Shown here: positions 1 to 12,800 of the stretch, in pieces
How positions within the stretch are numbered: the stretch's first letter is position 1
Layout: every line of letters starts with the position of its first letter
From: Ptychodera flava
Lineage: Eukaryota; Hemichordata; Enteropneusta; Ptychoderidae
Reading direction: 5' to 3'
Length of the DNA stretch: 64,000 nt
Assembly (NCBI RefSeq): GCF_041260155.1
Contig: NC_091940.1
Location: 27,841,304 to 27,905,303, forward strand
The notes under the pieces: model-generated
The model's input: the letters and a program-made list of their open reading frames with translations, nothing else
Database searches by the model: none
Told to the model about the DNA's origin: nothing
Translations under genes and position numbers: made by a program

Positions 1-3000
1 ATTCTTATCCAGACTACTACTCGCGTAATCTTGACTGTCTACTGATGCTGCCAATCAGAGGAGTATATGATAGAATCTACCTGAAGTTCACGGAAATTGA
101 CCTATACTCATCAATCTCAGACGGTTAGTTTTGCATCAGGTTGTGTCCAGAGAAGTCTCTTGCACTATTACCGGCATCTATTCCAGTCAATTCAAGCTAT
201 TGTGTTTATTGATAGGCTGTACAAGCAGTTGTACTATGCCTGTCAAATGCTTTTCAATGGTCAATGCTGTGGTCGATGACATATAATTCCATGTGCGACT
301 GTATTCAATTTGATGTGACATTATGATGTAATGATTGTTGTAGTGTATGTATTGCAGTTGATACAAAAGTGATATGAAATTCATAAAAAACCGATTCTCC
401 TTCTCCTAAACTTCAAAATGTTATCATGCTATTTCACGTTGTGTCAGATTGCAGTGGTTCTGACGTCATCACGGTGACCGATTCCACTGGGGCCGTCGAC
501 GAAACTCTCTGCCAAAATGACGATATACGCAGCGTCGACATCCCGGCTGACGTCATAAGCTTGAACATAACGTTCGACAGTAGCGGTATCCAAACCACTG
601 CCTACAAGGGTTTCCAGGCGACATTCTCTCTGTACTATCAGCCCCTACTCGGTAGGTATAGGCTTAATAGAATGTTGTCCAAACGTTCATATTGATCTCG
701 GGAATAACTTTACCATAGACCCTCCAGAAACGAGGGTCTATGTTTTTACCAATAGACTGAATTGACTCTTTCGCTGTTACGCAATTTTGGTCAATTACAT
801 AATTTGATCGATGCCCTATGTCGTCTGCAGGTTTGTAAGGACGCCCTCTGAATCTCGCGAAATCTCGTTATAGGCGGACATTGATTCACCGTGCACCGAC
901 CCAGATCATTTCACGCGTGAGATCAAAGTCAAAAACCACATGCTGCCTTATTACCGATAACAAATCAATGCAAGAATTACGAATTCATCCTTTTGAACTC
1001 GTTGAAAATGTTTGCTTTTCTTTTGGTTCCCAGACTAATGTTTCATAAGTCATCCAAAATTCTTTGAAACGGCTGATCTCTTGCGTGTAACGCAGACAAA
1101 GAGAAACACAGATTCTCTTTGCCTGTGCGTGTAATCACTGTCAGTCTGTACTTTTCTGGTTCTAATTTTTCTTCCACTCATGCGCAGTCTTCTCTTAGAA
1201 AGAGGTTCTGGTCACAGATGAAAGACATAACTTCCAGGCCCTCATCAGCCAATCATCAGCAGCTAACATCTTATTGATTGATTGATTGAATTTATTTGGC
1301 AATATTAAGATAAAATATATAAAATGTACATTTCACATTACTGCCGAGGATAACACAAGAAAGCAATTGATGCTTATTTCCATTGTGGTCCTCGATGTTA
1401 AAAAATACAAAATGACGGATTTGATTTTGACAAGACGGCAATTGTTCTGCTTGATGTATTGGAATACATGGGGAAAATGTCATGACAATTATGTTTTAAA
1501 AAAGTGTAGCTAGATATATATCATTCATTAAAATCAGAGAAACATTCTTGACATTAAGTGGTCTTTTACTCCTTTTTTGAATACACTGATTGACTCACAT
1601 TGTCTTAGTGACAAAGGTAAACTATTCCAAATTACGGAACCTGTATAATTAAGGAATTTATGCCACAACCTTTTACCCTTGGAATCTTGAAAGATGCAAC
1701 ACTATTTCTTGTATTGTAACAGCTTATGTATCTTTGTACTTGATTTCTCATGTAATCGGGAGCATGGTCATTGAAGATATTATGCATATGATTAAGTTTA
1801 AGTTGGTTTACTCTCTGTTCAACAGGCAACATACCTACTTGACGGAATTCGCCCGGCCCAATGTGAGCTCTAGGCGGGACGTTCAACAGAAATCTGATAA
1901 CTTTATTTTGAGCCACTTGTAGCCGTGATTTAGATCGTTTTGTAAGTCCAGAGTACCATGCAGAACAAGCATAATCGAAGTGACATTGAATCAGCGCCGA
2001 GACAAGGAGCTTCTTTATATCAAGCTTAAAATCCCTTGCATTTCTGTAAAGAAATTTCACTTTTTTAGAACATTTACTGACAATATCATTTACGATGGAA
2101 TCACCCGACAGCGACTGATCTAATTTTACTCCTAAATATGCAACTTGCCGCTTTGACTCAATGTCAGTTCCACAACACTTGACCTGTAGTTCGTTTGAAT
2201 TTTCAACTTTCTTTTTGTTCCAAATAGAATTGACTCGGTTTTACCGAGATGCAAAGACAGCTTGTTGTCAACCAACCATTCCTGAATTGTCTCCATTTCA
2301 ATACTCAACGCCTCCTGTATTTCATTTATGTCTTTGCCAGATACAAACAAAGCCGAATCATCGGCGTACAATAGAATCTTACACTTAACAGCTGCTGGCA
2401 TATCATTTACATAAATTAAAATAAAAGCGGTCCAAGTATTGACCCTTGTGGCACACCACATGAAATACACTTTTCAGATGAGATGATTCCATTTACGTCT
2501 ACCACTTGCTTGCGATCAGTTAAATAGGACTTAAACCAACTTACTGTGACACTGTCAAGACCCACTGCTCTGAGTTTATGTAATAAAACGACATGATTTA
2601 CAGTATCAAATGCTTTCTGTAGGTCAAGCATAACCATACCTGTATAATTGCCCTGATCACACTCACGCTTGATAACATCATAGAGATGAATCAAACAGGT
2701 GTCAGTTGAATAATTGGGACGAAATCCAGACTGCAGCTCATACAGCAAATTGTGTTCAACAAGGTAATCATTTAACTGATCAAAACAAGCCGTTCCATGA
2801 CCTTAGACATAATGTTAAGTACAGATACTGGTCTATAATTACCAACTTCAGTTTTACAATTTTTCTTAAACAGAGGAACTACTCTAGCCACTTTAAGGTC
2901 ATGGGGAAAACTACCCTTAGATAAAGATAAATTAACAATATGACAAATTGGACTTGCAATGACACTGGCACCATCTTTTAAAAATTTGGCAGGGAGATTA

Positions 3001-6000
3001 TCTAATCCTGTAGCCTTATTCACACTTATACTAGCCAGAGTTTTATACACTTTATCATGAGACACATTTGTAAAGCCGAAAGAATCGGTAGACACATTCA
3101 TTTTTTGATAGAAGTCAGATATAAACCCCACACCAAACTTGCCCGTACCAACAGGTAATTTTTCTACGAGCTTTAGGCAATGGTTGTAAAGAATACATTA
3201 AAGTGATTTGCTAGTTTTGTTTTATCAAAGCAAAGAGTGTTATCAATCGTAAGACCTATGTTGGAAGATTTTGTCTTGCATTTTGATGACGAGCCGAGAC
3301 TTTTTAAAGCCTCCCACAACTTTTTTGGTTTATGTTTGTTATTATTTACCACATTTATATAGTGGTCAGATTTGGCCTTTTTCTTTTGGTAATTAACTTT
3401 ATTACGATACTCACGATACTTTTCATAATCATTTTGACTTTGTGATTTCCTAAACGCTGACAGAGATTTATCCCTACTCCTGATCAGACTGAGTATCTCA
3501 CTTGTCATCCATGGTTGTGTTCTTTGTTTAATACGGATTTCTTTGATAGGTGCTACAGAGTCGATGACAGACATGAATTTAGATTTAAAATTTGACCATG
3601 ACTGGTCTACATCAGAACAAGTTGTTACATCCGACCAGTTTACATCCTCAAGTTTCTTAACAAATTCTTCCTCACTGTACTGCTTTAAAGATCGAATACG
3701 TACAGAACTATGCTTATTATTTCGAGATCTGAAAATTTTACGTGTGCAGAATACAGGCAAATGATCACTGACACCGATTTCTAAAACACCAGATTGAACT
3801 ATATTTTCTTGATTAGTAACCATGATCAAATCTAAAATAGAAGTACTTGACGTTGTAAGTCAAGTAGGGACTTTCATCAATTGCTTCAAACCACATACTG
3901 ATGTAAAGTACGTTAAAGCATTTAGCAAAGTGTTACAAGTGCTGGCTGTTTTTTTCAATATGTTCGTATTAAAGTCCCCGAGAATAATTGCTTCACGATC
4001 GAGAAAAGCATTACCCTCATCGCAGGCTTCACCCATAAGATCGTAAAAATCCATTTGTTTTGGTGGTCTATAACATACACCGATGAGTATTGGGCGAGAC
4101 TTAGGTAATAATACGTCTACCCAAATTGATTCTAAGCTGCTCTTGTCCAAGTCATGGCGAGATTTAAACGCAATATCGTTACGAACATAGATGCACACGC
4201 CACCACCGGTACGTTGCCTATCTTTTCGTTGAATAATGTATCCAGGTATTTCCACTTCTGAGTCTTGTACGGAACTGTCTAACCAGGTCTCGGTAATTCC
4301 AATAACCGCTGCTCTCGTGCAGGTAGCGATGATACGAATTTCATCCATTTTAGGCAATATACTCCGTGTATTAAGATGCAGGAAATGAAGTCCCTTGCGC
4401 TGAAAACATTTGTATTTGTCATTTCCGTCGTGTGAAGTATCAAAACTTTCATTTGTTGTATCCGATATGTTGTCTGAAGTATTGATATCATCTTCAAACA
4501 ATGTCGCTCCAGGGAGACTAGCGAGAGTACATCTGTCACACACAAAGTGAAGTTGATTGTCATGCTGAATAGTGGCATTGTAAACATTCACTGGTATGTC
4601 GCTGCACTTGATGTGAATCTTTTCATGGCAAATTTCACAGGTGGCAGCCTTGCTATTACTGCGTACACTTTTCTTGCAAGAAATACAAGGATATTTTGGA
4701 TTTCTTTTTACAGAAGGGCCCGGACAGGGATGGATATCACCACAGATGAGTAGTGTGATGGTAAAAAGAAAGTTTGATGTGTTGACTTTGTAACTTGTCC
4801 GCTTATAGGCTCTACTTACTCTGCCGGTACCGATGTCGTGACTTTGGTCCCCAATTCTAGGTGCAGAGAAGAGCTTGAATAGAATTTCATGCCCAAAACC
4901 GAAGTTCTTGTGACAACTATTTCTTGAAAACAGCACGTAATGGATGACACCTTCGATTTGCTCTCAGGTCGAGTTAAGCTGGCAATAATTACGAAAATAA
5001 GCAGAGCTAGTGTGACACCCAGTTTGCCGCCCGCCATCTTGAAAACAAAATCTTAATTGCAATCAAACATTATTGAATATTTCGATGTTCTTGTTTGTTG
5101 GAAATGCAAACCATTATATATATTTTATCGGTATTTGAGATATTTTATCGCAAATTTTGTCTGACATTATCCATAGTTTGTTCTGGTGACGATTTCTCCT
5201 GCACGAACGGAAGATGCATCTCTATCGCTCTGAGGTGCGATGGATTTGACCACTGCGGAGATAATTCGGATGAAGAGGACTGCCCATCAAGTACGTCTGT
5301 TGGCCGTTTCTTGCAAGGTGAAATGGCTTGTGGCGAAACAGCCAGCCAGATGACACCAGCTTGAAAGAACAAGTCGAAAACCTTCTAGAATCATGACCTG
5401 TATGGTCGGTTTCGCTGATCATAAGCCCATCTAAACGTGAAAATATGATTATTCATAACACCCCTGGGAATTTGTGATACTTATATTCAGATAATTACGT
5501 GAATATTTCCTAAACGGTTGAATGCAACTGGCTAATAAGCTATAAAAAACTTAACAAACAAGAAGTAAATTTATTTAAAAATATTAAAAAATAGTATAAC
5601 ATTCATAATCAAAGGAGTGCTTTTGTGAATGTGTTTGCGGGGAAGCTGTTATTGAAAAAAGCACGTGAACAGTACAACTGTCATATCAGTGACCTGCGGT
5701 ACTAAATAACTTGCTAATACTGCGCATGCAAAGATCTAAATGAAGGAGTAATATGTCATTATTTTACATTCTTCAAAATACAACGATATTAATCTGTGTC
5801 CGTAAAATTTGATCAAAAGTATTTCAGTCGGCGATCATTAATTTCTAATCATTGAGCATGCGTTATTGTAATTGTTTCAGCTTCTCTTGATGTGGAAGTA
5901 ATAGCCGGAATAGCCGGGGGTTCATTTGCATTTTTGGTCTTGGCTGCTACCTGTGCATATTGTTGCTGCAAGAAGAAAACATCCTCGGCGCCGTCCTCGT

Positions 6001-7256
6001 CGATTAAACCCGTTGATACCGGCATGAAGACAATCGCTACCACGGGCATTGCAACCGGGTAAGAATGGCCTCTAGGGTTTTCAATCATAGAAATGTTCTG
6101 CTGTCATGAGCAAAATTTAGTGTTTTTCTCGCTGAGACATTCCAGGATGTCGGTCAGAGCACATTACAACATAGATGACACTTGTGAGGAAGAGCAGTGA
6201 AATCTGTACCCGTTCGATTATCAGTGGGAAGATGAGTGACATTTTATTCGGTGTTGCCTATTACATTGTGCCACTCTGTTGATGGCGAAAATGCAGTGAT
6301 CCAATTGGTCGAGACATGAAAATAACAGCGCTATATTCGCGAAATGGCATATAGATGGAACATGTGCGAGCTCTCATGATCAGCGAGAGCACTAGTACTG
6401 AAAATCCCCTTTTGAACGTTTTGCGCCATACTGAATTAAAAATATAATGGAAATAAACCACCTGAGCAGAGGATAGTTAACCAGCTGCAGTTCGCTCTTT
6501 ATGTGCATTTGCTATCGGTCGTGCATATATCTCGTAAAATGGTGAAAATCTCATGGTACACCTATCGTAGGGTGTGGTTTATTGTTGATCGATGAAGGTA
6601 CCATCGACATTTTCAATACTGTAAACTATTTTAACTAAATACGTCAAATTTTGACACGGGGCAATATTGCTTAATTCATTGCAAGGAAGTCAAAGCATGA
6701 ATTACAAAATTTAGCTCGCAATGGACGACATATTGCCAAATTGATTTAAAAAAAAACTCTAACGTCAACTTTGTCTTACTGTTTTGATGTGCTTGCCCAT
6801 CGGCTACAGGGCAAGTTCAGTGTACGTTGTCGCGTTTGTTAAGGTTTTCCAGATAAAGTGAGGCCAGTAAAGACAGCGACTGTTAGACACGCATGCGCAA
6901 TGTTTTCTCTGTGTCACAGGTCCCATAACCTTGCCACCCTTTCCACAGAATTAAGTATTGAATGTCTATGCCTCTAGCTTCCTGTGGATTTGAAACGCGT
7001 GGGAGTGTACAATGGATTTCAAAGCTTTAGACTTTGTCAATTTTCTTTTGTCAACCAGCTTTCCACTTTCATTTTCCCCTACAATAGGCCGGTTGACCCC
7101 ACGAAAGACTTCGTCTCCTACGAAACCGCAGCACGCGGGGAAGTACAGAAACAGCCATTTGGAGGACAGAGCGGACACGATGGCCCTGGCTATGGCTATT
7201 ACGATCCGGGCTTCCCGGACGACGGACCCCTCCACCTCCCTGCACCCGTTGACTGA
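1..7256 (+). CDS. Gene A, 3' part: CUB-LDLa-transmembrane receptor-like protein
   Basis: Last five coding exons of the first gene in the tandem array; the 5' part lies left of the window. Exons are 1-123 (first half of a CUB domain, with the [11 protein letters not shown] and [11 protein letters not shown] signatures), 448-651 (second CUB half, [14 protein letters not shown] then TLC, carrying the second cysteine pair), 5177-5290 (LDLa, six Cys, with the calcium-type acidic end [10 protein letters not shown]), 5881-6058 (transmembrane helix [19 protein letters not shown] followed by CCCKKK) and 7088-7256 (tail, stop TGA at 7254). All borders are GT-AG and the phases match genes B and C. The tail keeps [12 protein letters not shown] as in B and C, then diverges into a Gly/Tyr/Pro-rich end that still finishes in PAPVD. 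A single-pass surface protein that binds ligands through CUB/LDLa is inferred from the domains; the ligand is unknown. A LINE sits in the intron before the LDLa exon. Confidence 0.82.
1272..5041 (-). mobile_element. CR1/L2-like non-LTR retrotransposon (LINE), near full length, degraded
   Basis: Lies antisense in the intron of gene A between the CUB and LDLa exons. Reading the minus strand: a hydrophobic N-terminus from about 5037; a 2A-like GDIHPCPGP motif (4715-4741); a Cys/His finger of PHD type (YPCISCKK to FVCDRC); an APE-type endonuclease ([24 protein letters not shown], later VSDHLPVF); and a reverse transcriptase with [50 protein letters not shown] and the catalytic YADDS. The RT C-terminal thumb region reaches about 1632. 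Translation changes frame several times between 3860 and 2060, so this copy is dead. The 3' end is a short (GATT)n run near 1272-1290, typical of L2/CR1 3' ends. Assignment to CR1 versus L2 is not settled. Confidence 0.88.
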
Positions 7257-9523
7257 TGCTACCATATACATAAATCCGTTTCCATTTTTGCTTTTTGCAC
7301 ATCATCAGTTAGGAGTAAATGAGCACAAACATGGCCGATGCTTTTGGATTATGTTATAGTGAACATGAACTTGAAAGAGAATGGAAGACTATTGGGGTTA
7401 TGGATATTTCAAGTTAAAATGTATTTTTAGAAGTTCTATATTTTTCGACTTTTTCATTTTTTTGTGACAAATTCTCTATAAAAATCTATTTTGGAAGCTT
7501 GTATATTGTCCCGGTGACCTTTCCAAACTATTTTTCGTCATGATACACAGTGTCTTGTTGATTTATTCATATTTGGCAAAGCTATTTATAAGACTATATT
7601 TATAGAAGTTCTATTTGTTTGGGATTTAAAAAATTAGTTGCTTTATAGATTCAGTAAAATGATTCTGAATAGACTCAATCAGAAAAATTTCAAACAGTAC
7701 ATTTCTGAAAATAGATTTCAAAAATATAAAAAAAAAATCGAAAAACAAGTTTCTGAAAATATAGTGAAACATATGAAACAATCCAAGATCCTGATAGCCT
7801 TCTGTAAAAGAGAGTAATTTTTATAGTTATGCAATGTTTCTACAAGAAATTTTGCCTAAGTCTGAAAAAAATGAAAGTGAATGGCATCCCAGTAGCTTTA
7901 ATTTGTGGGATTTATCCTGTGAATACTTCATGGCGTATGACTTTTCTAGTGTTTGTATTTATTTACGAGTAAAAGTCTGGGCACACCTGCAAAGTTCGTT
8001 GGCCCATTTTCATTATGAAAGAAAATTGGTAATTTTAGGGACTTCCTTCAGGCTTTTTGAAACAACTGAACTGCTTAGGATTATGCCAATTTGTAAAGTT
8101 GTCCGATGTGAGCCCGGAGTTCTTCAGTCTTATGCTATAGGTATTTATGCTGGAATTGTTTTTTTTCTTTTGATATTTAAAATTCCACATTTGACAAGCG
8201 AGCATCAACTCGTGCAAGTGATCATGATTCGTTGCCGATTCCGTATAACGGCATGAACATTCTGCAGTAGATTTTGTCTGATCGGTTCGAATCGTTTAAA
8301 AAGATAGTGAAGGCCAAACTTCATGCTATTCCAACTTTTTTCCAACATAACTTTACTAGAATATGTAAGAGTCCGTATTTACTCCCAACAGCATGTTGAA
8401 ATACCCAATGCAAGTACTCGACTTTTCAATTCAGTCTCTCTATCTGTCAGGTGCACTTTTCTCGTTGACAACGAAGTTTCTGTGTGGACTTATTTTCAGT
8501 TCTCATAATTACAATGCATCTCACACTTACTCTGGCAAGCAATGCCGGTGTTGACACGCCAAACAATAGATGTTGCTTGCTTTGTACCAAATACGACAAA
8601 AAGGTCAGTCGATGCATTGGCAAATACTGCGACAACAAGTGCGGTCAAAGGTTAAATTCACTCGGAATAAAACATGAACATGTGCTTTGTGAATGAGACC
8701 ACGTCCTGCCACTTGAGTGGTTTGGTTGTTGGCGCTGAAATAACTTGCGTCAAAATGCACTTTGATCATAATAGTGAAATCGACAGAGGAGTTATTTTTG
8801 TGATTGCTGAGCAGATATTTATGAACCCCAACCATCAGCATCACTGTCTCATTGGTTGTTAATGTTACTTGAAATATTGAGATAAAATTAATCCATATCG
8901 GACTAGATTTTAAATACAATTAGGTCGAAGTGCTTATGTGCAATGCTTATACAATATGAAACACTCATGGCGGGCGACTATTTCCAGCAGTGATAGAGTT
9001 GTCCTGTGCAATAACTTATGTAATATGATAACGTGACATGTGACTCTTCTATTTACTCCATGAGAATCCTTTTACTTTCATGACTTGTTTACATTTGACG
9101 GCTTTATTAGTGCTGCCATCAGAGTGACACTGAAGCTGTACCTCATATTGCAAAAATGAATATAAAAATACTCAGTGTTTCATCTCAAACGACAAAATTG
9201 TCTGTCCCGTACAAATGGATATTCAGAAGAAATATTGACATCCGTCCACTTTATATTATAGTTTTATATGACGTGTAAATGTAATTGTACATATGAAATA
9301 TAAAGTTCAGCAAGCGCCATTGCATAGTAAAAGTTGTGTCATGTGGTTTGTTAGCAAGTATATTATGTGTGACTGATTTCATCATAGTATCAATACATAT
9401 GCATACCAATACTTGTGCATGTTAATATATATACGTGTGTATGCTGTTGATGTGCAACTGGCTCGGAAGGTTACATTTTACCTGGTATATCTGATTGGTC
9501 GATTGTCACTATTCACAATCAAT
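7257..9523. other. 3' flank of gene A; no firm gene
   Basis: AT-rich sequence after the stop of gene A, presumably holding its 3' UTR. I see no canonical AATAAA before the BEL element. A plus-strand open frame at 7834-8256 has no recognisable domain. A small cysteine-rich frame at 8515-8696 is listed separately. No conserved domain, RNA gene or transposon end could be recognised. Confidence 0.4.
8515..8696 (+). CDS. Candidate small cysteine-rich peptide, unknown
   Basis: An ATG-started frame of about 60 codons with seven cysteines in the middle third (RCCLLCTKYDKKVSRCIGKY then CDNKCGQ) and one near the end (VLCE). The first ten residues are hydrophobic, but the hydrophobic stretch is short for a signal peptide unless an upstream exon adds to it. 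A pyrimidine-rich TTATTTTCAG ends about 14 bases before the ATG, so this could be a last exon. No family was recognised and no promoter or poly(A) signal is seen. It could easily be chance in the 3' flank of gene A. Confidence 0.18.
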
Positions 9524-9866
9524 TGTCGTGATGGGGTTTTATGATCAAGGTTCTTGTCTGACTTATACACAGAACTGCGAACGACACCAGTTCATGCTGA
9601 GAACACAAGCTTTATTACTGAACACGCCGTGAGATAAAAAAGGCGCCAACCGGAACACAACTGTAGCAATTACATATAAAGGCGCCAAAGCGCATGCACC
9701 GAATGTAATAGAACACCAAAGGATAAACATTTTTTTTGGCGGGAGATTATAGTCCACAGTCATTGGATGAAAGTTACCAAAGAGTCTGATTGGTAGAAGG
9801 ATAACACATAGGCTCTGCTTAGTCCTATTAATAATGTTCAAATGATGTGTCATTTGTTCTCCGACA
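9524..9866 (-). repeat. BEL/Pao 3' LTR (left copy)
   Basis: Matches 15445-15785 almost base for base. It starts TGTCGTGATGGGG and ends TCTCCGACA, and is preceded by the target duplication TCAAT. Confidence 0.92.
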
Positions 9867-12800
9867 TTCTCCCGGCGACGAAAGATAATCTTGAACACTT
9901 TCAATATGAATTATCAATAAATGATTCGTTTGAACAAAAACTTAGAATTTCAAAGAGTTAATTGACTCAACAGTTACAACAATTTATGAAAGTTCGGATA
10001 TTCTCATCCTGGCTGCAATGGCCGCATCTCTGGACGGTCTCCCCGACTCGGCGGGTCATTGGTTTTCTCAGCTGAAATTTCTTGCCGATGGATGTCTTCC
10101 CGCTCGTTCATATCTTTGTCTTCAGATGATGATAATTCTTGAGAGGCTACCTCAAGGGGTATAACTTGTGTATAGGGCGGTTGGTGTGTCCCCTGGCGGT
10201 GGAGATTTCAGCTGATCGCACCAACTTGTCACGTCCATAAACAAGTCTCTTCACAGTCCCGAGCTGCCATTTCATCCTACGATCGATATCACTATGGATC
10301 AGTACCACATCTCCCACTTTAATTACATTGTGCTTGTTTCCGGAACCGGAGTGACGTTCTCTCAAAGCTGTCAAATACTCGGTTGACCACGCTTCCAGAA
10401 CTGTTGTTGGAGATTTGACAAATGTGCGTAACGTCTGTTAACATCATTGTGGTTTCCAAAAGTCGGGTCTTCGATTTCTTCATCGGAGACTGTGATGTAT
10501 GGTAGTGAGGTCAAGCTTCTACCATGTAACAGGTGATTTGGGGTCAGGCTAACGTCATCATTCGCACTTGATGAAACGAAGGTGAGTGGGCGATCATTTA
10601 ATACAGTCTCAATTTCGGTGACGACGGTAGCAAGCTCATCATACGTGATGAATGATCGACCGAGAACCTTTTTAATCGCATTCTTCGTGAGACTTATGAG
10701 CCGCTCCCAAAAGCCGCCAAACCACGGCGCACGTTTGGGTATGAAAGTCCATTTCACTCGCTGAGATGAGAGATAATCTCGAACATCAGGCGTGTCGAGC
10801 AAGGAGCGTATCTCCTCGGCTCCAGAGATGTACGTCGAGGCGTTGTCGGATAACATTCGGCTAGGCAGGGATCGTCTTGCAGCAAAACGGCGAACGCAAG
10901 TAGAAATGTTTTAGTCGTCAAATCCGGTACCAATTCCAAGTGTATGGCCCGTGTAACCGCACAGGTAAACAGGCACACGTATGCCTTGTTTTGTTTACCA
11001 TCAATAGCCTTGGTGAGGAGAGCCCCCGTGAAGTCGACCCCCGTCACACTGAATGGAGGGGTGATGTTCACGCGATATGCAGGCAGCGGAGCTTGGACTG
11101 GGTTAGTGTACGGCTTTCCTTCAACTTTAAGACAGGTAACACAGTTGTGAAGAATCTTGCTAACGATACGTCGTATTTTCGGTATCCAGTACTGTTGACG
11201 AATTTGTGTTACAGTCGACTGGACTCCTCCGTGGAATACGCGTTCGTGTGCTTTCAGAACGACCAGTTTAGTGAATTCATGGTGGGAAGGCAGCAACGCT
11301 GGAAATTTCGTGACATAGTCCAATGCTGCATTGTGTACACGGCTGCCACATCGAAGTGTGCCCTCGTTATCGAGAAATAGGTTAAGTTGTTGAACCAACG
11401 GTCCGAACCTCTTCACATTCATCCTCATGGAATGAATAGTGTCTGTATATATCTCAGATTGTACGTCTTTAATCCAGATCTGTTCAGCATGTCGTATCTC
11501 GTCCGGTGAGACTGCTCCTGACGGCGTGTCTCTCTTTCGCTGCAGTCGAGATTTGAAACGAAATACATACGAAGTAACGCGGAATAGTTTGTCTAACGAG
11601 CTGAAACGAGTAATGTCCACCGCGTATTGTATGCCAACGTCAATTGCGGGGTCGATTTCCGTATTTGATGAGCCGATGTTCTCAGTGGATCGGCGAGAAA
11701 GATCCTCAACGTGTTGCATTTTATCGGCAACCTCAGCATCGATTTGTGTGTGAGGCTCGATCATGAAGTCGTCCGTTGTAGCGATATGGTGCACTGCGCT
11801 ATCAAACAGTTCACAGATTGGCCAGTCTCCATTTTCTTTCAACCAAGTAGGGCCGTTCCACCATAGAGTAGAATTGGCTAGTTGATCAGAAGTAATGCCT
11901 CGAGTTAACAAATCAGCTGGGTTGTCAGCGGAGGGGCAATATTTGTAGATGTGACGAAAAACCATTGATCTCTCTGACGCGATGCTTACGAAGATCGGCA
12001 GCTTCTTGACACTGTTGATCCAATACAACGCAATTTGACTGTCCGACCAGAGATACCGCTGTGTAATGTTTATCTTGCCGGAGAGAGCATTTATTACGAA
12101 TTTGCTGAGTCGAGTGCCAATCAGGGCGGCCATCAGTTCTAACCGAGGCAGTGACAAATCGGACGTTGGAGCGACGCGTGCCTTGGCCATAACGATAGAA
12201 GTTTCACTTGAACTGCGGAGATAAACTACAGCTCCGTAGGCGGTAGTGCTGGCGTCAGCGAAAACATGAACTTCGCAGTCGTCGTTATCTTGATTCCCTG
12301 AGAAGTATTGGCGGTTTATTGTCGTCTTGCGTGTAGCATTCAAGTCCGCTGCGATCTGTATCCATTGAGAGTTCAATTCAGCGTCGAGCGGTTCGTCCCA
12401 AGGGAGCCCGCGTTTCCATAGTGACTGTACAAAGAGTTTAGCTCTGATGTGAACTGGAGCTACGAAGCCCAGTGGGTCGTACAGTGTAGCGGAGGAACTG
12501 AGAACATCTCGTTTCGTTATCAATTCATTTGGAATAGGCTCGCTATTATTTTCTGAGTAGGTCATCTTGTCGCTATCTGGTTCCCAACGCAGGCCGAGTA
12601 CTGGTACATCATGGGGAGGGTTCGTAGATATCATCCTGTTTTGCGAGTTCACATAGTCGTTCACTGTTGGACGTCCATGAGCGTAGCTTGAACCCACACG
12701 ACTGCATGAGGTGGTTTGCGTCGTTGTAATATGACACGGCCTTCTCATCAGACTCTGCACCGTCTATCACGTTGTCAACATAAATATTATGTTTGAGGTC

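Noticed and set aside
5145-5422. Minus-strand open frames over the LDLa exon of gene A
   Set aside because: Antisense shadows of the plus-strand exon.
7834-8256. 140-codon plus-strand open frame after gene A
   Set aside because: No domain, AT-rich composition, and no splice or promoter context; likely chance within the 3' flank.
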